Source: Pseudomonadota bacterium (lineage in GTDB: Bacteria; Pseudomonadota; Alphaproteobacteria; Rhizobiales; Rhizobiaceae). Taken from it: a DNA stretch of 9,423 nucleotides. The stretch spans positions 1 through 9,423 of the forward strand of contig QGUU01000065.1 of assembly GCA_003242525.1 (NCBI GenBank), in the 5' to 3' direction. The first letter of the stretch is position 1, and each line of letters begins with the position of its first letter. The translations under genes were made by a program, and so were the position numbers. The notes below the pieces were generated by a model, which made no database searches, was not told the DNA's origin, and saw only the letters and a program-made list of their open reading frames with translations. Positions 1-8,757 of the stretch are shown piece by piece.

Positions 1-477
1 GGCGGGAACGCCGGCCACGATGGTGAACGGCGCAACGTCGTTGCGCACCACTGCATTGGCGCCAATGACCGCGCCGTTGCCGACGGTAACGCCCGGCAGG
101 ATAACCGCGCCATGGCCTATCCAGACGTCATGGCCGATCGACACCGGCTTGCCTCGCCGGCGCTCCAGAAAGCCTGAATCGACGCCCAGCCCGCGAAAAT
201 ATTCGTTCGGCCTGTAGCTGACCTTATGGGTAGTAACGCGCTCCAGAGGATGTTCCAGCGCGTTGATCCGGGTATTGGGGGCTATGGAGCAGAATTTGCC
301 GATTGTCGCATAGGCGGCTTCCGCGTGACGCTCGAAATAGGAGAAATCGCCGACAACCACCTCGCGCAGGATGACGCGCTCGGCAATCGTCACGTAGCGG
401 CCAAGCCGGCAGGACTTGAGCTCGGCAGTGGGGTGGATGCGTGGCTCGGAATCTCTAAGCAGGAGATGCGGGTCCAT
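1..477 (-). CDS. Hexapeptide-repeat acetyltransferase, phosphonate-associated (DapH/DapD/GlmU-related), 3' end missing
   Basis: The first 159 residues of a left-handed beta-helix acyltransferase are visible; the C-terminus runs off the left edge. Early residues read [10 protein letters not shown], followed by hexapeptide-type turns. [23 protein letters not shown] (about 55-77) contains the probable catalytic histidine, H76, placed as in xenobiotic (CatB/Vat) acetyltransferases. A second coil block, [18 protein letters not shown] (112-129), leads to TIVAGVPA at the edge, where only a short tail should be missing. The overall pattern matches the phosphonate-metabolism hexapeptide transferases often found near phn genes (TIGR03308-type), which probably move an acetyl group from acetyl-CoA to a small acceptor in the cytoplasm. 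The substrate cannot be read from sequence. The ATG is the first start after an in-frame TAA 12 nt upstream. It follows creA by 59 nt on the same strand, so the two may be cotranscribed. No other phn gene is visible. Confidence 0.85.
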   Translation of the reverse strand, partial: MDPHLLLRDSEPRIHPTAELKSCRLGRYVTIAERVILREVVVGDFSYFERHAEAAYATIGKFCSIAPNTRINALEHPLERVTTHKVSYRPNEYFRGLGVDSGFLERRRGKPVSIGHDVWIGHGAVILPGVTVGNGAVIGANAVVRNDVAPFTIVAGVPA

Positions 478-536
478 GGACGGGCCTTACGATGGCATCG
501 CGGGCATGGCAAGGCTCGCCGCACCGCCCGCAAATC

Positions 537-1043
537 TCAGTCTGACGGCGGCTTTCCTTTCTCCCAGACTACCTTCTGGCCAAAAAGGGGAACCGTCGAG
601 AGGGCCATCTTGGCCGAGCCGTCCTGCACCTGGCGCGAATGGGAGAGGTAAATCAGCGTATCGCTGGCCCTGTCATAGATGCGGTTTACCACCTGCTTCT
701 TCCAGATCAGGCTGATCCCCTGCTTGAAGACCTCCTCGCCCTCTGCCGAGAGGTCGATGTCGCGAATGGTGATCGGCCCTGTCTGCTGGCAGGCGATAGC
801 TGAATCCGACGGTTCCTCGAACCAGTTGCCCTTCTTCAGACGGTCGATGACGCTGCGGTCGAAATAGGAGACGTGGCAGGTAACACCGTCCACCTTCGGG
901 TCCTTGATGGCCTCGATGAGGATATCATTGCCGATCCAGTCCACCCCCACCTTGCCAACCTGCTGCGCGCCGGCGGCGACGGTAGCTGCAAAAAGCGCGG
1001 CAAGCGCGCCAAAGACCAGTTTACGCAAAAGACCCTCCTGCAT
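537..1043 (-). CDS. creA: CreA family periplasmic protein
   Basis: A protein of about 168 residues, close to the usual CreA size (E. coli CreA is near 157). The N-terminus is a Sec signal peptide: RK, a hydrophobic run LVFGALAALFAATVAA, then an AGA-QQ cleavage region near residue 26. The mature part has family features: GNDILIEAIKDPKVDGVTC (about 38-56), SDSAIACQQTGPI (79-91), a VFKQGISLIWKKQVV block (105-119) and SAKMALSTVPLFG near the end. C56 and C85 are conserved and could form a periplasmic disulfide. The role of CreA is poorly known; the name comes from its position beside creBCD in E. coli, and no creBCD is visible here. The ATG at 1041-1043 has no good Shine-Dalgarno, whereas a TTG at 1026-1028 does, so the true protein may be 5 residues shorter. 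It is divergent from the Sco gene. Confidence 0.9.
   Translation of the reverse strand: MQEGLLRKLVFGALAALFAATVAAGAQQVGKVGVDWIGNDILIEAIKDPKVDGVTCHVSYFDRSVIDRLKKGNWFEEPSDSAIACQQTGPITIRDIDLSAEGEEVFKQGISLIWKKQVVNRIYDRASDTLIYLSHSRQVQDGSAKMALSTVPLFGQKVVWEKGKPPSD
1033..1038 (-). promoter_or_regulatory. Strong Shine-Dalgarno inside the first codons of creA
   Basis: Read on the minus strand, GGAGGG is followed by TCTT and then the TTG codon at 1026-1028. The ATG at 1041-1043 lies upstream of this site and has no purine-rich sequence before it. The spacing (4-5 nt) is slightly short but workable. This favours a TTG start, giving a protein that begins RKLVFGAL, a textbook signal-peptide n-region. Confidence 0.5.
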
Positions 1044-1122
1044 TGGGTTAGCCGGCTCAATTGGGCGCGGCAGGAGCATTTTGCAAGGCGTCCCTGCAAC
1101 TCGGTTGCGGCAACGGCGCCCT

Positions 1123-1151
1123 TTGCGCGAAGAACGCCCGGGCGCTATATG
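1123..1151 (+). promoter_or_regulatory. Candidate sigma-70 promoter for the sco-prmA-pepP group
   Basis: TTGCGC (1123-1128) and TATATG (1146-1151) are separated by 17 nt. The -10 sits in the context GCGCTATATGCTCC, which resembles housekeeping -10 elements in rhizobia. It is the only good plus-strand match in the 154-nt divergent region between creA and sco, and it ends about 46 nt before the sco start. Judged by eye only; no start site is known. Confidence 0.45.
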
Positions 1152-1197
1152 CTCCCCAGCGCCGTCGAATCCGTACGGCCCACAGCGGATTTCTGCC

Positions 1198-1776
1198 ATG
1201 ATGCGTTCCATTCTTGTAGGGATAGTTGTGTTGATGGCCGCCGGCATCGGCTGGCTGACCTTCGACTGGTATCGAAGTCATTATGGCGGCCAGCCCTTCG
1301 GAGCCCCGTTCACGCTGGTCGACCAGAGAGGTCAGCCAATTACCGAAGCCGCTTTCCGCGGTCACCCCAGCGTCGTCTTCTTCGGCTTCACCCATTGTCC
1401 CGAAGTGTGTCCGACCACGCTGTTCGAGATGAATGCCTGGCTGGACAATCTTGGCGACGAGGGCAAGTCTATCCAGGCCTATTTCGTTTCCATCGACCCC
1501 GAGCGCGATACGCCGGAAGTGATGAACACCTATATCAGCAATCTGTCCGACCGCATCCTCGGCATTACCGGCGAGCCCGAACAGGTATACGCCATGGCAA
1601 AGTCCTTTGGCATCTTCTGGAAGAAGGTCGACACCGGCGATGGCGATTATACCATGGACCATACCGCTTCCGTGCTTCTCCTGGATCGGAAAGGCGACTT
1701 TGCCGGCACGATTGCCTATGGCGAGAGCGCCGATGCCGCGACCGCAAAGCTGAAACGACTGGCGGAAAAAGGCTGA
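1198..1776 (+). CDS. senC: Sco1/SenC/PrrC family copper chaperone
   Basis: A 192-residue thioredoxin-fold protein anchored by one N-terminal membrane segment (about 4-22, ILVGIVVLMAAGIGWL) with the rest in the periplasm. The copper-binding motif is complete: C67 and C71 in THCPEVCPTT, plus the distal histidine H155 in MDHTASVLLLD. VSIDPERDTPEVM (97-109) is also a Sco hallmark. Sco proteins deliver copper to the CuA centre of cytochrome c oxidase subunit II, or act as thiol reductants in that assembly. Two ATG codons lie in tandem (1198 and 1201) with only a weak purine stretch before them, so the start is uncertain by one residue. The longer open frame upstream would put sequence without family character before the membrane segment and was rejected. 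No cox genes are visible. prmA begins 3 nt after the stop. Confidence 0.93.
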   Translation: MMRSILVGIVVLMAAGIGWLTFDWYRSHYGGQPFGAPFTLVDQRGQPITEAAFRGHPSVVFFGFTHCPEVCPTTLFEMNAWLDNLGDEGKSIQAYFVSIDPERDTPEVMNTYISNLSDRILGITGEPEQVYAMAKSFGIFWKKVDTGDGDYTMDHTASVLLLDRKGDFAGTIAYGESADAATAKLKRLAEKG

Positions 1777-1779
1777 CGC

Positions 1780-2652
1780 ATGCAGCAGACGCGCCTGCAT
1801 TTCAACGTTTCAAAGGACGAGGCAGACCGCGTCTTCCCGGAACTGGAAGCCGAGTTCGAGGACGAGGGATTTCCGCTTGCCGTGGTGGAGCTGGACGAGG
1901 CGCGCGACATTCACGAGGTCTCGGTCTACGCCATGGACGACGTCGACCAGGCGGAGAACCGCATTCGAGACATTCTCGCCAGACTGTCGCTGTCGCGGGC
2001 GGTCGAACGAGAGGTGCTGCCTGACATCGACTGGGTATCGAAATCCCTGGAAGGGCTGCAGCCAGTACGTGCCGGACGGTTTTTCGTCCACGGCGCTCAT
2101 GATCGTGACAAGCTCCAGCAGGGCGATATCGGCATCGAGATCGAGGCGGGACAGGCTTTCGGAACGGGCCATCACGGAACGACGGCCGGCTGCCTGGAAA
2201 TGCTCGACAGTGTCGTAGCCGCAGAGCAGCCGAAGAATGCGCTCGACCTCGGCGCCGGCAGCGCAGTGCTGGCCATTGCGCTTGCGAAGCTTGCACGCAT
2301 ACCAGTCCTGGCGAGCGATATCGATCCCGTCGCAACGGAAGTGGCGGCCGGAAACGTGCGGCTCAATGGAGTCGACGACCTGGTTGAATGCGTGACCGCC
2401 ACAGGGTTCGACCATCCCGTCTTTGCCGATCGCGGCCCCTTCGATCTCATCCTTGCCAACATCCTTGCCGGCCCGCTTATCGAGCTTGCCTCCGAGATGG
2501 CGCGCAATGTGAAGCCTGGCGGCTCGCTCATTCTGTCGGGCATCCTTGACCGACAGGAGGACGCGGTGCTGGAAGCCTATAGGGCGGCGGATTTCCATTA
2601 CATTCGCACGCTCCCTCGCGAAGGCTGGGTAACATTGCATCTGAAGCTGTGA
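1780..2652 (+). CDS. prmA: Ribosomal protein L11 methyltransferase PrmA
   Basis: A 290-residue cytoplasmic enzyme that uses S-adenosylmethionine to methylate lysines and the N-terminus of ribosomal protein L11. The N-terminal region (about 1-95) corresponds to the L11-recognition domain and is divergent, as usual. [15 protein letters not shown] (121-135) is the PrmA signature, with HHG where many gammaproteobacterial enzymes have THP. The class I methyltransferase fold follows: motif [14 protein letters not shown] (155-167), the acidic loop SDIDP (179-183) that contacts the ribose of SAM, and [16 protein letters not shown] (221-236) with N227 in the catalytic NILA motif. Length matches the family. 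The ATG lies 3 nt after the Sco stop with an AAAAGG run about 10 nt upstream, so it is probably translated from the same message and perhaps coupled to Sco. A long antisense frame overlaps it but has no protein character. Confidence 0.96.
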   Translation: MQQTRLHFNVSKDEADRVFPELEAEFEDEGFPLAVVELDEARDIHEVSVYAMDDVDQAENRIRDILARLSLSRAVEREVLPDIDWVSKSLEGLQPVRAGRFFVHGAHDRDKLQQGDIGIEIEAGQAFGTGHHGTTAGCLEMLDSVVAAEQPKNALDLGAGSAVLAIALAKLARIPVLASDIDPVATEVAAGNVRLNGVDDLVECVTATGFDHPVFADRGPFDLILANILAGPLIELASEMARNVKPGGSLILSGILDRQEDAVLEAYRAADFHYIRTLPREGWVTLHLKL

Positions 2653-2653
2653 C

Positions 2654-2676
2654 GTGATGGGCTGATCCTTCATCAC
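2654..2676 (+). other. Weak hairpin just after prmA
   Basis: GTGATG (2654-2659) pairs with CATCAC (2671-2676) around an 11-nt loop, immediately after the prmA stop. A competing pairing is CTGTGA (2647-2652) with TCACAG (2673-2678). No T-run follows, so it is not a classical intrinsic terminator. It might slow polymerase, protect the 3' end, or mean nothing. Confidence 0.25.
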
Positions 2677-2695
2677 AGCCTGCCTTGGGGCAGTC

Positions 2696-2735
2696 CGGGT
2701 GGACCATTCACCGCAGGCGATTGCCAGTCCACCCG
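2696..2735 (+). repeat. 9-bp inverted repeat in the prmA-pepP gap
   Basis: CGGGTGGAC (2696-2704) is the perfect reverse complement of GTCCACCCG (2727-2735), with 22 nt between. It sits 47 nt before the pepP start and is not followed by a T-run. It could be an operator dyad or an mRNA leader hairpin that affects pepP expression. The pairing is seen directly; any role is inference. Confidence 0.4.
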
Positions 2736-2782
2736 CCCGCGAATACCGTCATGCGCCACAAACAGGAAAGCGGAAAAGGCTC

Positions 2783-4627
2783 ATGTTCCAGACCTTCGAT
2801 TCGGCAGGCGATCCTTCCGTTGGCAAGCCGCGCGTGGCGAAACTGCGCGAAGTGCTGGCGGCCGAGGGATTGGACGCTTTCATGGTGCCACGTGCTGACG
2901 AACACCAGGGCGAATATGTTCCTGCCCGTGCGGCGCGGCTTAAATGGCTTACAGGCTTTTCCGGCTCGGCTGGCGTGGCGATCATCCTGAAGGATCGCGC
3001 CTTCATCTTTGTCGATGGTCGCTATCAGCTCCAGGTGCGGCAGGAAGTCGATCTCGACGTCTTTTCGATAGAGAACCTGATCGACAATCCGCCGCCCGCC
3101 TGGATCAGGGAAAATGTCGGCGAAGGCATGAGGATCGGCTTCGATCCCTGGCTACACACCATTGTGGAGGTCAAGGCGCTCAAATCGTCTGCCGACAAGG
3201 TGGGTGCGGAACTGGTGCCAGTGCACCGGAATCTCGTGGATGCGATCTGGACGGACCGGCCGGAACCTCCGCTGGCGCCCGTCGAGCTCCATCCAATTGC
3301 CTATGCCGGCGAATTGGCAAGGGACAAGCTGGCGCGGCTGGCCGCGGCGATCGAGAAGGATGGCGCCACCCATGCTGTGCTGACCGACCCCTCCTCCATC
3401 GCATGGGCCTTCAACATTCGCGGTGGCGACGTGCCGCACACACCGCTGGCACTGGGCTTTGCAATTTTGGCCGCCGACGGGTCCCACCGGCTCTACATGG
3501 ACAAGCGCAAATTCTCGCGCACCGTAGAGGCCTATCTGACCCAGCTTGCTGAGCCGCGCGAGCCTGCCGATTTCGAACCGGATTTGGCCGCCCTCGCCGG
3601 AACCGGCGCCCGCATTGCGCTTGATCCCGTTCTGGCGGCCGAAAGGCTCAACATGCTGGTTGCCGGAAACGGCGGCAGCGTCATCGAGACGCCTGATCCG
3701 GCGCGCATACCGCGTGCCACCAAGAATGCGGCCGAGATCGCCGGAAGCCGCGCCGCACACCGCCGCGACGGTGCGGCCGTGGCAAAGCTTCTGTGTTGGC
3801 TCGACCGGCAGCAGCCAGGCACGCTCGATGAGATCGCGGTCGTCACGAGGCTGGAAGAATGCCGCCGGCAAACGGGCGAGGAAACGCAAATGCCGTTGCG
3901 CGACGTATCCTTCGATACGATTTCCGGTGCCGGGCCGAACGGCGCAATCATGCACTACCGCGTCTCCCACGCCACGAGCCGCCGGCTGAACGAGGGCGAA
4001 CTCTTTTTGCTGGACTCCGGAGCCCAGTACCAGGACGGCACCACGGACATCACGCGCACCGTGCCTGTCGGCCAGCCAACCGAGGAAATGCGCGAACGCT
4101 ACACGCTCGTGCTCAAGGGCCTTATCGCGATTTCCACGCTGCGCTTCCCGCCCGGCACACGGGGATCGGAAATCGACGCCATCGCACGCATGGCTCTGTG
4201 GAGACACGGACTGGACTACGCGCACGGCACCGGCCACGGCGTTGGCTCCTATCTTGCGGTGCATGAGGGCCCGCAGCGGATAGCCCGCACCGGCACCGAA
4301 AAGCTCCTGGAAGGCATGCTGCTGTCCAACGAGCCCGGATATTACAAAGAAGGCGCCTATGGCATCCGGCTGGAGAACCTGATCCTGGTAACGCCCGCCG
4401 AACCGCTCGAGGGCGGCGACATTGCCATGCACGGTTTCGAGACGCTGACGCTTGCTCCTTTCGACCGTCGCCTCATCAAGGTCCACATGCTCACGCGCGA
4501 CGAATTGCACTGGCTGGACCAATATCACGCCCGGGTACTTGCCGAGATCGGCCCCATGCTGGACGGGGATACGCTGGCGTGGCTGGAGAAGGCCTGCGCG
4601 CCCTTCCCGCAGGAGGAGAAGGGCTAG
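2783..4627 (+). CDS. pepP: Large-type aminopeptidase P (Xaa-Pro aminopeptidase, M24B)
   Basis: A 614-residue cytoplasmic metallopeptidase that removes an N-terminal residue preceding proline. It has the three-domain plan of the long aminopeptidase P group (about 600 residues, versus 441 for E. coli PepP). There are two creatinase-type N-terminal domains (about 15-150 and 155-320), with FVDGRYQLQ and DPSSIAWAFNIRGGD as family landmarks, then a pita-bread catalytic domain (about 325-545), then a C-terminal M24 extension starting GFETLTLAPFD (551). All five dinuclear metal ligands are present: D411 (LLDSGAQY), D422 (TTDITRTV), H485 (GTGHGVGSYL), E517 (SNEPGYY) and E531 (RLENL). H391 in IMHYRV is a likely catalytic histidine. 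The ATG was chosen because GGAAAAGG lies just upstream; a GTG further upstream (2699) would add 28 residues without family character. It ends 25 nt from the convergent azlD. Confidence 0.95.
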   Translation: MFQTFDSAGDPSVGKPRVAKLREVLAAEGLDAFMVPRADEHQGEYVPARAARLKWLTGFSGSAGVAIILKDRAFIFVDGRYQLQVRQEVDLDVFSIENLIDNPPPAWIRENVGEGMRIGFDPWLHTIVEVKALKSSADKVGAELVPVHRNLVDAIWTDRPEPPLAPVELHPIAYAGELARDKLARLAAAIEKDGATHAVLTDPSSIAWAFNIRGGDVPHTPLALGFAILAADGSHRLYMDKRKFSRTVEAYLTQLAEPREPADFEPDLAALAGTGARIALDPVLAAERLNMLVAGNGGSVIETPDPARIPRATKNAAEIAGSRAAHRRDGAAVAKLLCWLDRQQPGTLDEIAVVTRLEECRRQTGEETQMPLRDVSFDTISGAGPNGAIMHYRVSHATSRRLNEGELFLLDSGAQYQDGTTDITRTVPVGQPTEEMRERYTLVLKGLIAISTLRFPPGTRGSEIDAIARMALWRHGLDYAHGTGHGVGSYLAVHEGPQRIARTGTEKLLEGMLLSNEPGYYKEGAYGIRLENLILVTPAEPLEGGDIAMHGFETLTLAPFDRRLIKVHMLTRDELHWLDQYHARVLAEIGPMLDGDTLAWLEKACAPFPQEEKG

Positions 4628-4652
4628 TCGCCACACGCCTGCTGCGGCAACG

Positions 4653-4949
4653 TCAGGCCAAGAACTGCCGGGCGAAGACCAGAACGGCCGCGCCTGCCAG
4701 GAACATGCTCATCAGGCCGCCGCGCAGGGCCACCAAGCCCGCAACGAGAATGGCAGCCCATTCCGCCGGGCCTGCATCAAGCAATGCAGGCGCCACAAGG
4801 GTGGTAAGTACCGCCGCCGGCACCGCATTCAGACCAGCCTCGACCCGCGGATGGATGCTTTCGAAGCGTGAGATCACCAGATGACCGCCGATGCGCGTCA
4901 GATAGGTCGCTACCGCTCCGGCCAGGATGATCCATAGGGTGGTGGTCAT
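4653..4949 (-). CDS. azlD: AzlD family small subunit of branched-chain amino acid exporter
   Basis: A 98-residue, very hydrophobic protein with three or four predicted membrane segments (about 4-18, 38-56, 62-74 and 78-96). The N-terminal LWIILAGAVATYLTRIGG and the central AVPAAVLTTLVAPAL are typical of AzlD. Known AzlCD pairs (for example E. coli YgaZ/YgaH) export valine and other branched-chain amino acids, with AzlC as the large subunit and AzlD as the small partner. Its ATG overlaps the azlC stop as ATGA, the usual sign of translational coupling and equal expression. A longer open frame in the same phase extends upstream into azlC, but that part is a shadow of azlC and has no family character. 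It converges on pepP with 25 nt between stops and no clear terminator there. Confidence 0.92.
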   Translation of the reverse strand: MTTTLWIILAGAVATYLTRIGGHLVISRFESIHPRVEAGLNAVPAAVLTTLVAPALLDAGPAEWAAILVAGLVALRGGLMSMFLAGAAVLVFARQFLA

Positions 4950-5671
4950 GGCTGCTGCTTTTCCTTGCCGCTCAAGGGCATGAGGGCTGCGAACAGGACG
5001 CCCGCCAGGGCGCCGATGGAGACGTGCCACGGCGAGCCAACCACCTTGTAGGCGACAATCGAGGCGGCGGCACTTGCCGCCACTACCGGCAGCCAGAGCG
5101 GGCGCTTGCGAAAGCCCATGACAAGACCGAAGAAATAGATCGGCAGCAGAAAATCTATTCCCAGCGCGTGGGTGTCTGGAATCATCAGGCCCAGATACGC
5201 GCCGACGGCCGAAAGCGAGATCCACAACACATAGACCGGCGCCGCCGCGCCCATGTAGAAGATAAAGCTCACCTTCCTTCCGGATTCGACCTTGCTTTCC
5301 GCAATCGCATATTGCGGGTCGGTGAGGATGAAATATGCGATGGCCTGCCGGGCACGAGTCCAGTGCGCAAGATGCCGTCCGATCGCCGCCGAATAGAGAA
5401 CGTGGCGGAAGTTGACGGCAAAGATCGACAGAACGATCAGCCAGGGCGCAACCTGCTGGCCGAACAGTTCAATTCCGACCATCTGGCTGGCGCCGCCGAA
5501 TATCGCCGCGCTCATCAGAAAGGCTTCAAAAACCGAAAAGCCGTTGCCCACCGCGAGCGCGCCGAAAAGCAGCGCGAAGGGACCGGATGCCACAATCACC
5601 GGAATGCTGAGGCGCGCACCGTCCCAGAATTCGCTCTGCGACGAGCGATCAACGATGGCTGACGATGACAT
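4946..5671 (-). CDS. azlC: AzlC family large subunit of branched-chain amino acid exporter
   Basis: A 241-residue inner-membrane protein with several hydrophobic segments across its length. Family landmarks are a hydrophobic first helix after FWDGARLSIPVI, AAIFGGASQMVGIELF (55-70), the NFRHVLYSAAIG stretch (87-98) and FILTDPQYAIAE (114-125). With AzlD it should form an amino acid efflux pump for valine, leucine or isoleucine, or related compounds. The exact substrate cannot be told from sequence. The ATG at 5671 is preceded by AGAGAGG at 5676-5682; a GTG 14 codons upstream lacks such a site and would add a non-conserved tail. It is followed by azlD with a 4-nt overlap and has its own candidate promoter, so it may be expressed separately from DUF2461 and ligA. 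No Lrp/AsnC-type regulator, often found beside azlCD, is visible. Confidence 0.94.
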   Translation of the reverse strand: MSSSAIVDRSSQSEFWDGARLSIPVIVASGPFALLFGALAVGNGFSVFEAFLMSAAIFGGASQMVGIELFGQQVAPWLIVLSIFAVNFRHVLYSAAIGRHLAHWTRARQAIAYFILTDPQYAIAESKVESGRKVSFIFYMGAAAPVYVLWISLSAVGAYLGLMIPDTHALGIDFLLPIYFFGLVMGFRKRPLWLPVVAASAAASIVAYKVVGSPWHVSIGALAGVLFAALMPLSGKEKQQP

Positions 5672-5697
5672 TGGGCCTCTCTCTGCTGCGAGCGCCG

Positions 5698-5726
5698 TAT
5701 GTAGGTAGGCCACAGGCCCGTGTCAC
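5698..5726 (-). promoter_or_regulatory. Candidate sigma-70 promoter for azlCD
   Basis: On the minus strand GTGACA (5721-5726) and TACATA (5698-5703) are separated by 17 nt. The -35 differs from TTGACA at one base; the -10 is weak. It lies in the 98-nt gap after DUF2461 and ends about 26 nt before the azlC start. That spacing suits a short leader carrying the AGAGAGG site. By eye only. Confidence 0.4.
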
Positions 5727-5769
5727 ACGAATTTGCTTGAGCCAAGCATCAGCGAAAGTGATGGCCCGG

Positions 5770-6459
5770 TCAGGTTGCCACCAGCCTGCCCTCTATGGCC
5801 CTGCCCCAGTCAAGCAGCGGTTTGGCGCGCATGGTAAAATCCACGAGCTGATCGACCAGTTCGGGCCGCTGGATCGCAGCCGGGTCGATCTCCTGGCGAA
5901 CAGCAAAATGACGATTGCGCACGGCAGCGGCCAGATCCGGTTCGGAAACGGCTTCAAAGCCGCGCGGCGCACGCTTCAGTCGCCCCTCCGAGCCCAGCAC
6001 CAAGCCACTCGATTCAAGCTCGGATACCATATCGCGGTAGCGCTCCGGATTTTCCACGATAGAGATACGCATGGCCTGCAGGAGCGCGGGTGACGGCTCC
6101 CACCATGCCACGGCCGCATAGCAGCGCTCCAGGCCGACATGGATAAAGAACACGCCCTGTTCCATCTTGCTGCCATCGGGCGACAGGATCGCAGAGACGT
6201 GGTCAGTATATGGCCGCTTGTCCCTGGAAAAGCGAACGTCGCGGTTGATGCGGAACTGCGACCTCTTCCGGTCTCCTTTCAGCCCCAGGCCCGCCTTGCC
6301 GAAGCGCTCTGTCAGGACCTCGATCAGGTCACCCATCGGCTCGAGCAGCTCCTTTTCGAAAAGACCGCGGTTCTCCTGGAACCATTCTCTGCTCTGGTGA
6401 AAATTCAGCGCCTTGAGAAAGGGAATGGCCCGCTCCCCAAAACCGTTGAACGTAGTCAC
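5770..6459 (-). CDS. DUF2461 domain-containing protein (TIGR02453 family)
   Basis: A 229-residue, soluble, probably cytoplasmic protein of unknown function. The single DUF2461 domain covers nearly the whole chain. Hallmarks are FNGFGERAIPFLKAL (4-18), HQSREWFQENRGLFEKELLEP (21-41), the basic stretch RSQFRINRDVRFSRDKRPY (66-84), GVFFIHVG (102-109) and LKRAPRGFE (161-169). The family has no settled biochemical role, so none is assigned. The GTG at 6457-6459 was chosen because GGGAAGG lies 5 nt upstream and the protein then starts MTTFNGFG, like other members. An ATG 12 codons upstream (6495) would overlap ligA by 35 nt and add a tail without family character. The GTG lies one base after the ligA stop, and the ribosome site is inside the last ligA codons, so its translation is probably coupled to ligA. 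Confidence 0.88.
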   Translation of the reverse strand: MTTFNGFGERAIPFLKALNFHQSREWFQENRGLFEKELLEPMGDLIEVLTERFGKAGLGLKGDRKRSQFRINRDVRFSRDKRPYTDHVSAILSPDGSKMEQGVFFIHVGLERCYAAVAWWEPSPALLQAMRISIVENPERYRDMVSELESSGLVLGSEGRLKRAPRGFEAVSEPDLAAAVRNRHFAVRQEIDPAAIQRPELVDQLVDFTMRAKPLLDWGRAIEGRLVAT

Positions 6460-6460
6460 G

Positions 6461-8676
<2,216 letters not shown>

Positions 8677-8734
8677 GAGGTCGCCTGCGGCCGCTGACAG
8701 GTACTGACAACGCTGCGACGCGAGCGCAGGCACT

Positions 8735-8757
8735 GAATTCCAGGTTCAGCGGAATTC
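8735..8757 (-). other. 7-bp hairpin across the stop of the AsmA-like gene
   Basis: GAATTCC (8735-8741) pairs with GGAATTC (8751-8757) around a 9-nt loop that contains the TGA stop. No T-run follows on the minus strand. It may act as a weak or Rho-assisted 3' end before ligA. Half of the stem is codons for the terminal FEFR, so coincidence is possible. Confidence 0.3.

Noticed and set aside
873..2024. A 383-codon plus-strand open frame across creA, the divergent region, sco and prmA
   Set aside because: It overlaps three well-supported genes in another frame, and the protein is rich in Arg, Gly and Ser with no family character.
1810..2676. A 288-codon minus-strand open frame opposite prmA
   Set aside because: Antisense shadow of a clear methyltransferase gene, with no recognisable motif and no ribosome site of note.
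3152..4636. A 494-codon open frame on the minus strand opposite pepP
   Set aside because: It lies entirely antisense to a gene with a complete set of catalytic residues. The translation has no domain character, and in high-GC DNA such long antisense frames arise from codon bias.
4628..4652. A bidirectional terminator between the convergent pepP and azlD genes
   Set aside because: The 25-nt gap has no stable dyad and no flanking T-run or A-run, so termination there, if any, is not visible.
5738..5769. Possible terminator hairpin (CATCA/TGATG around 7 nt) after DUF2461
   Set aside because: A five-base stem, low GC content in the pairing, and no T-run afterward; not better than chance.
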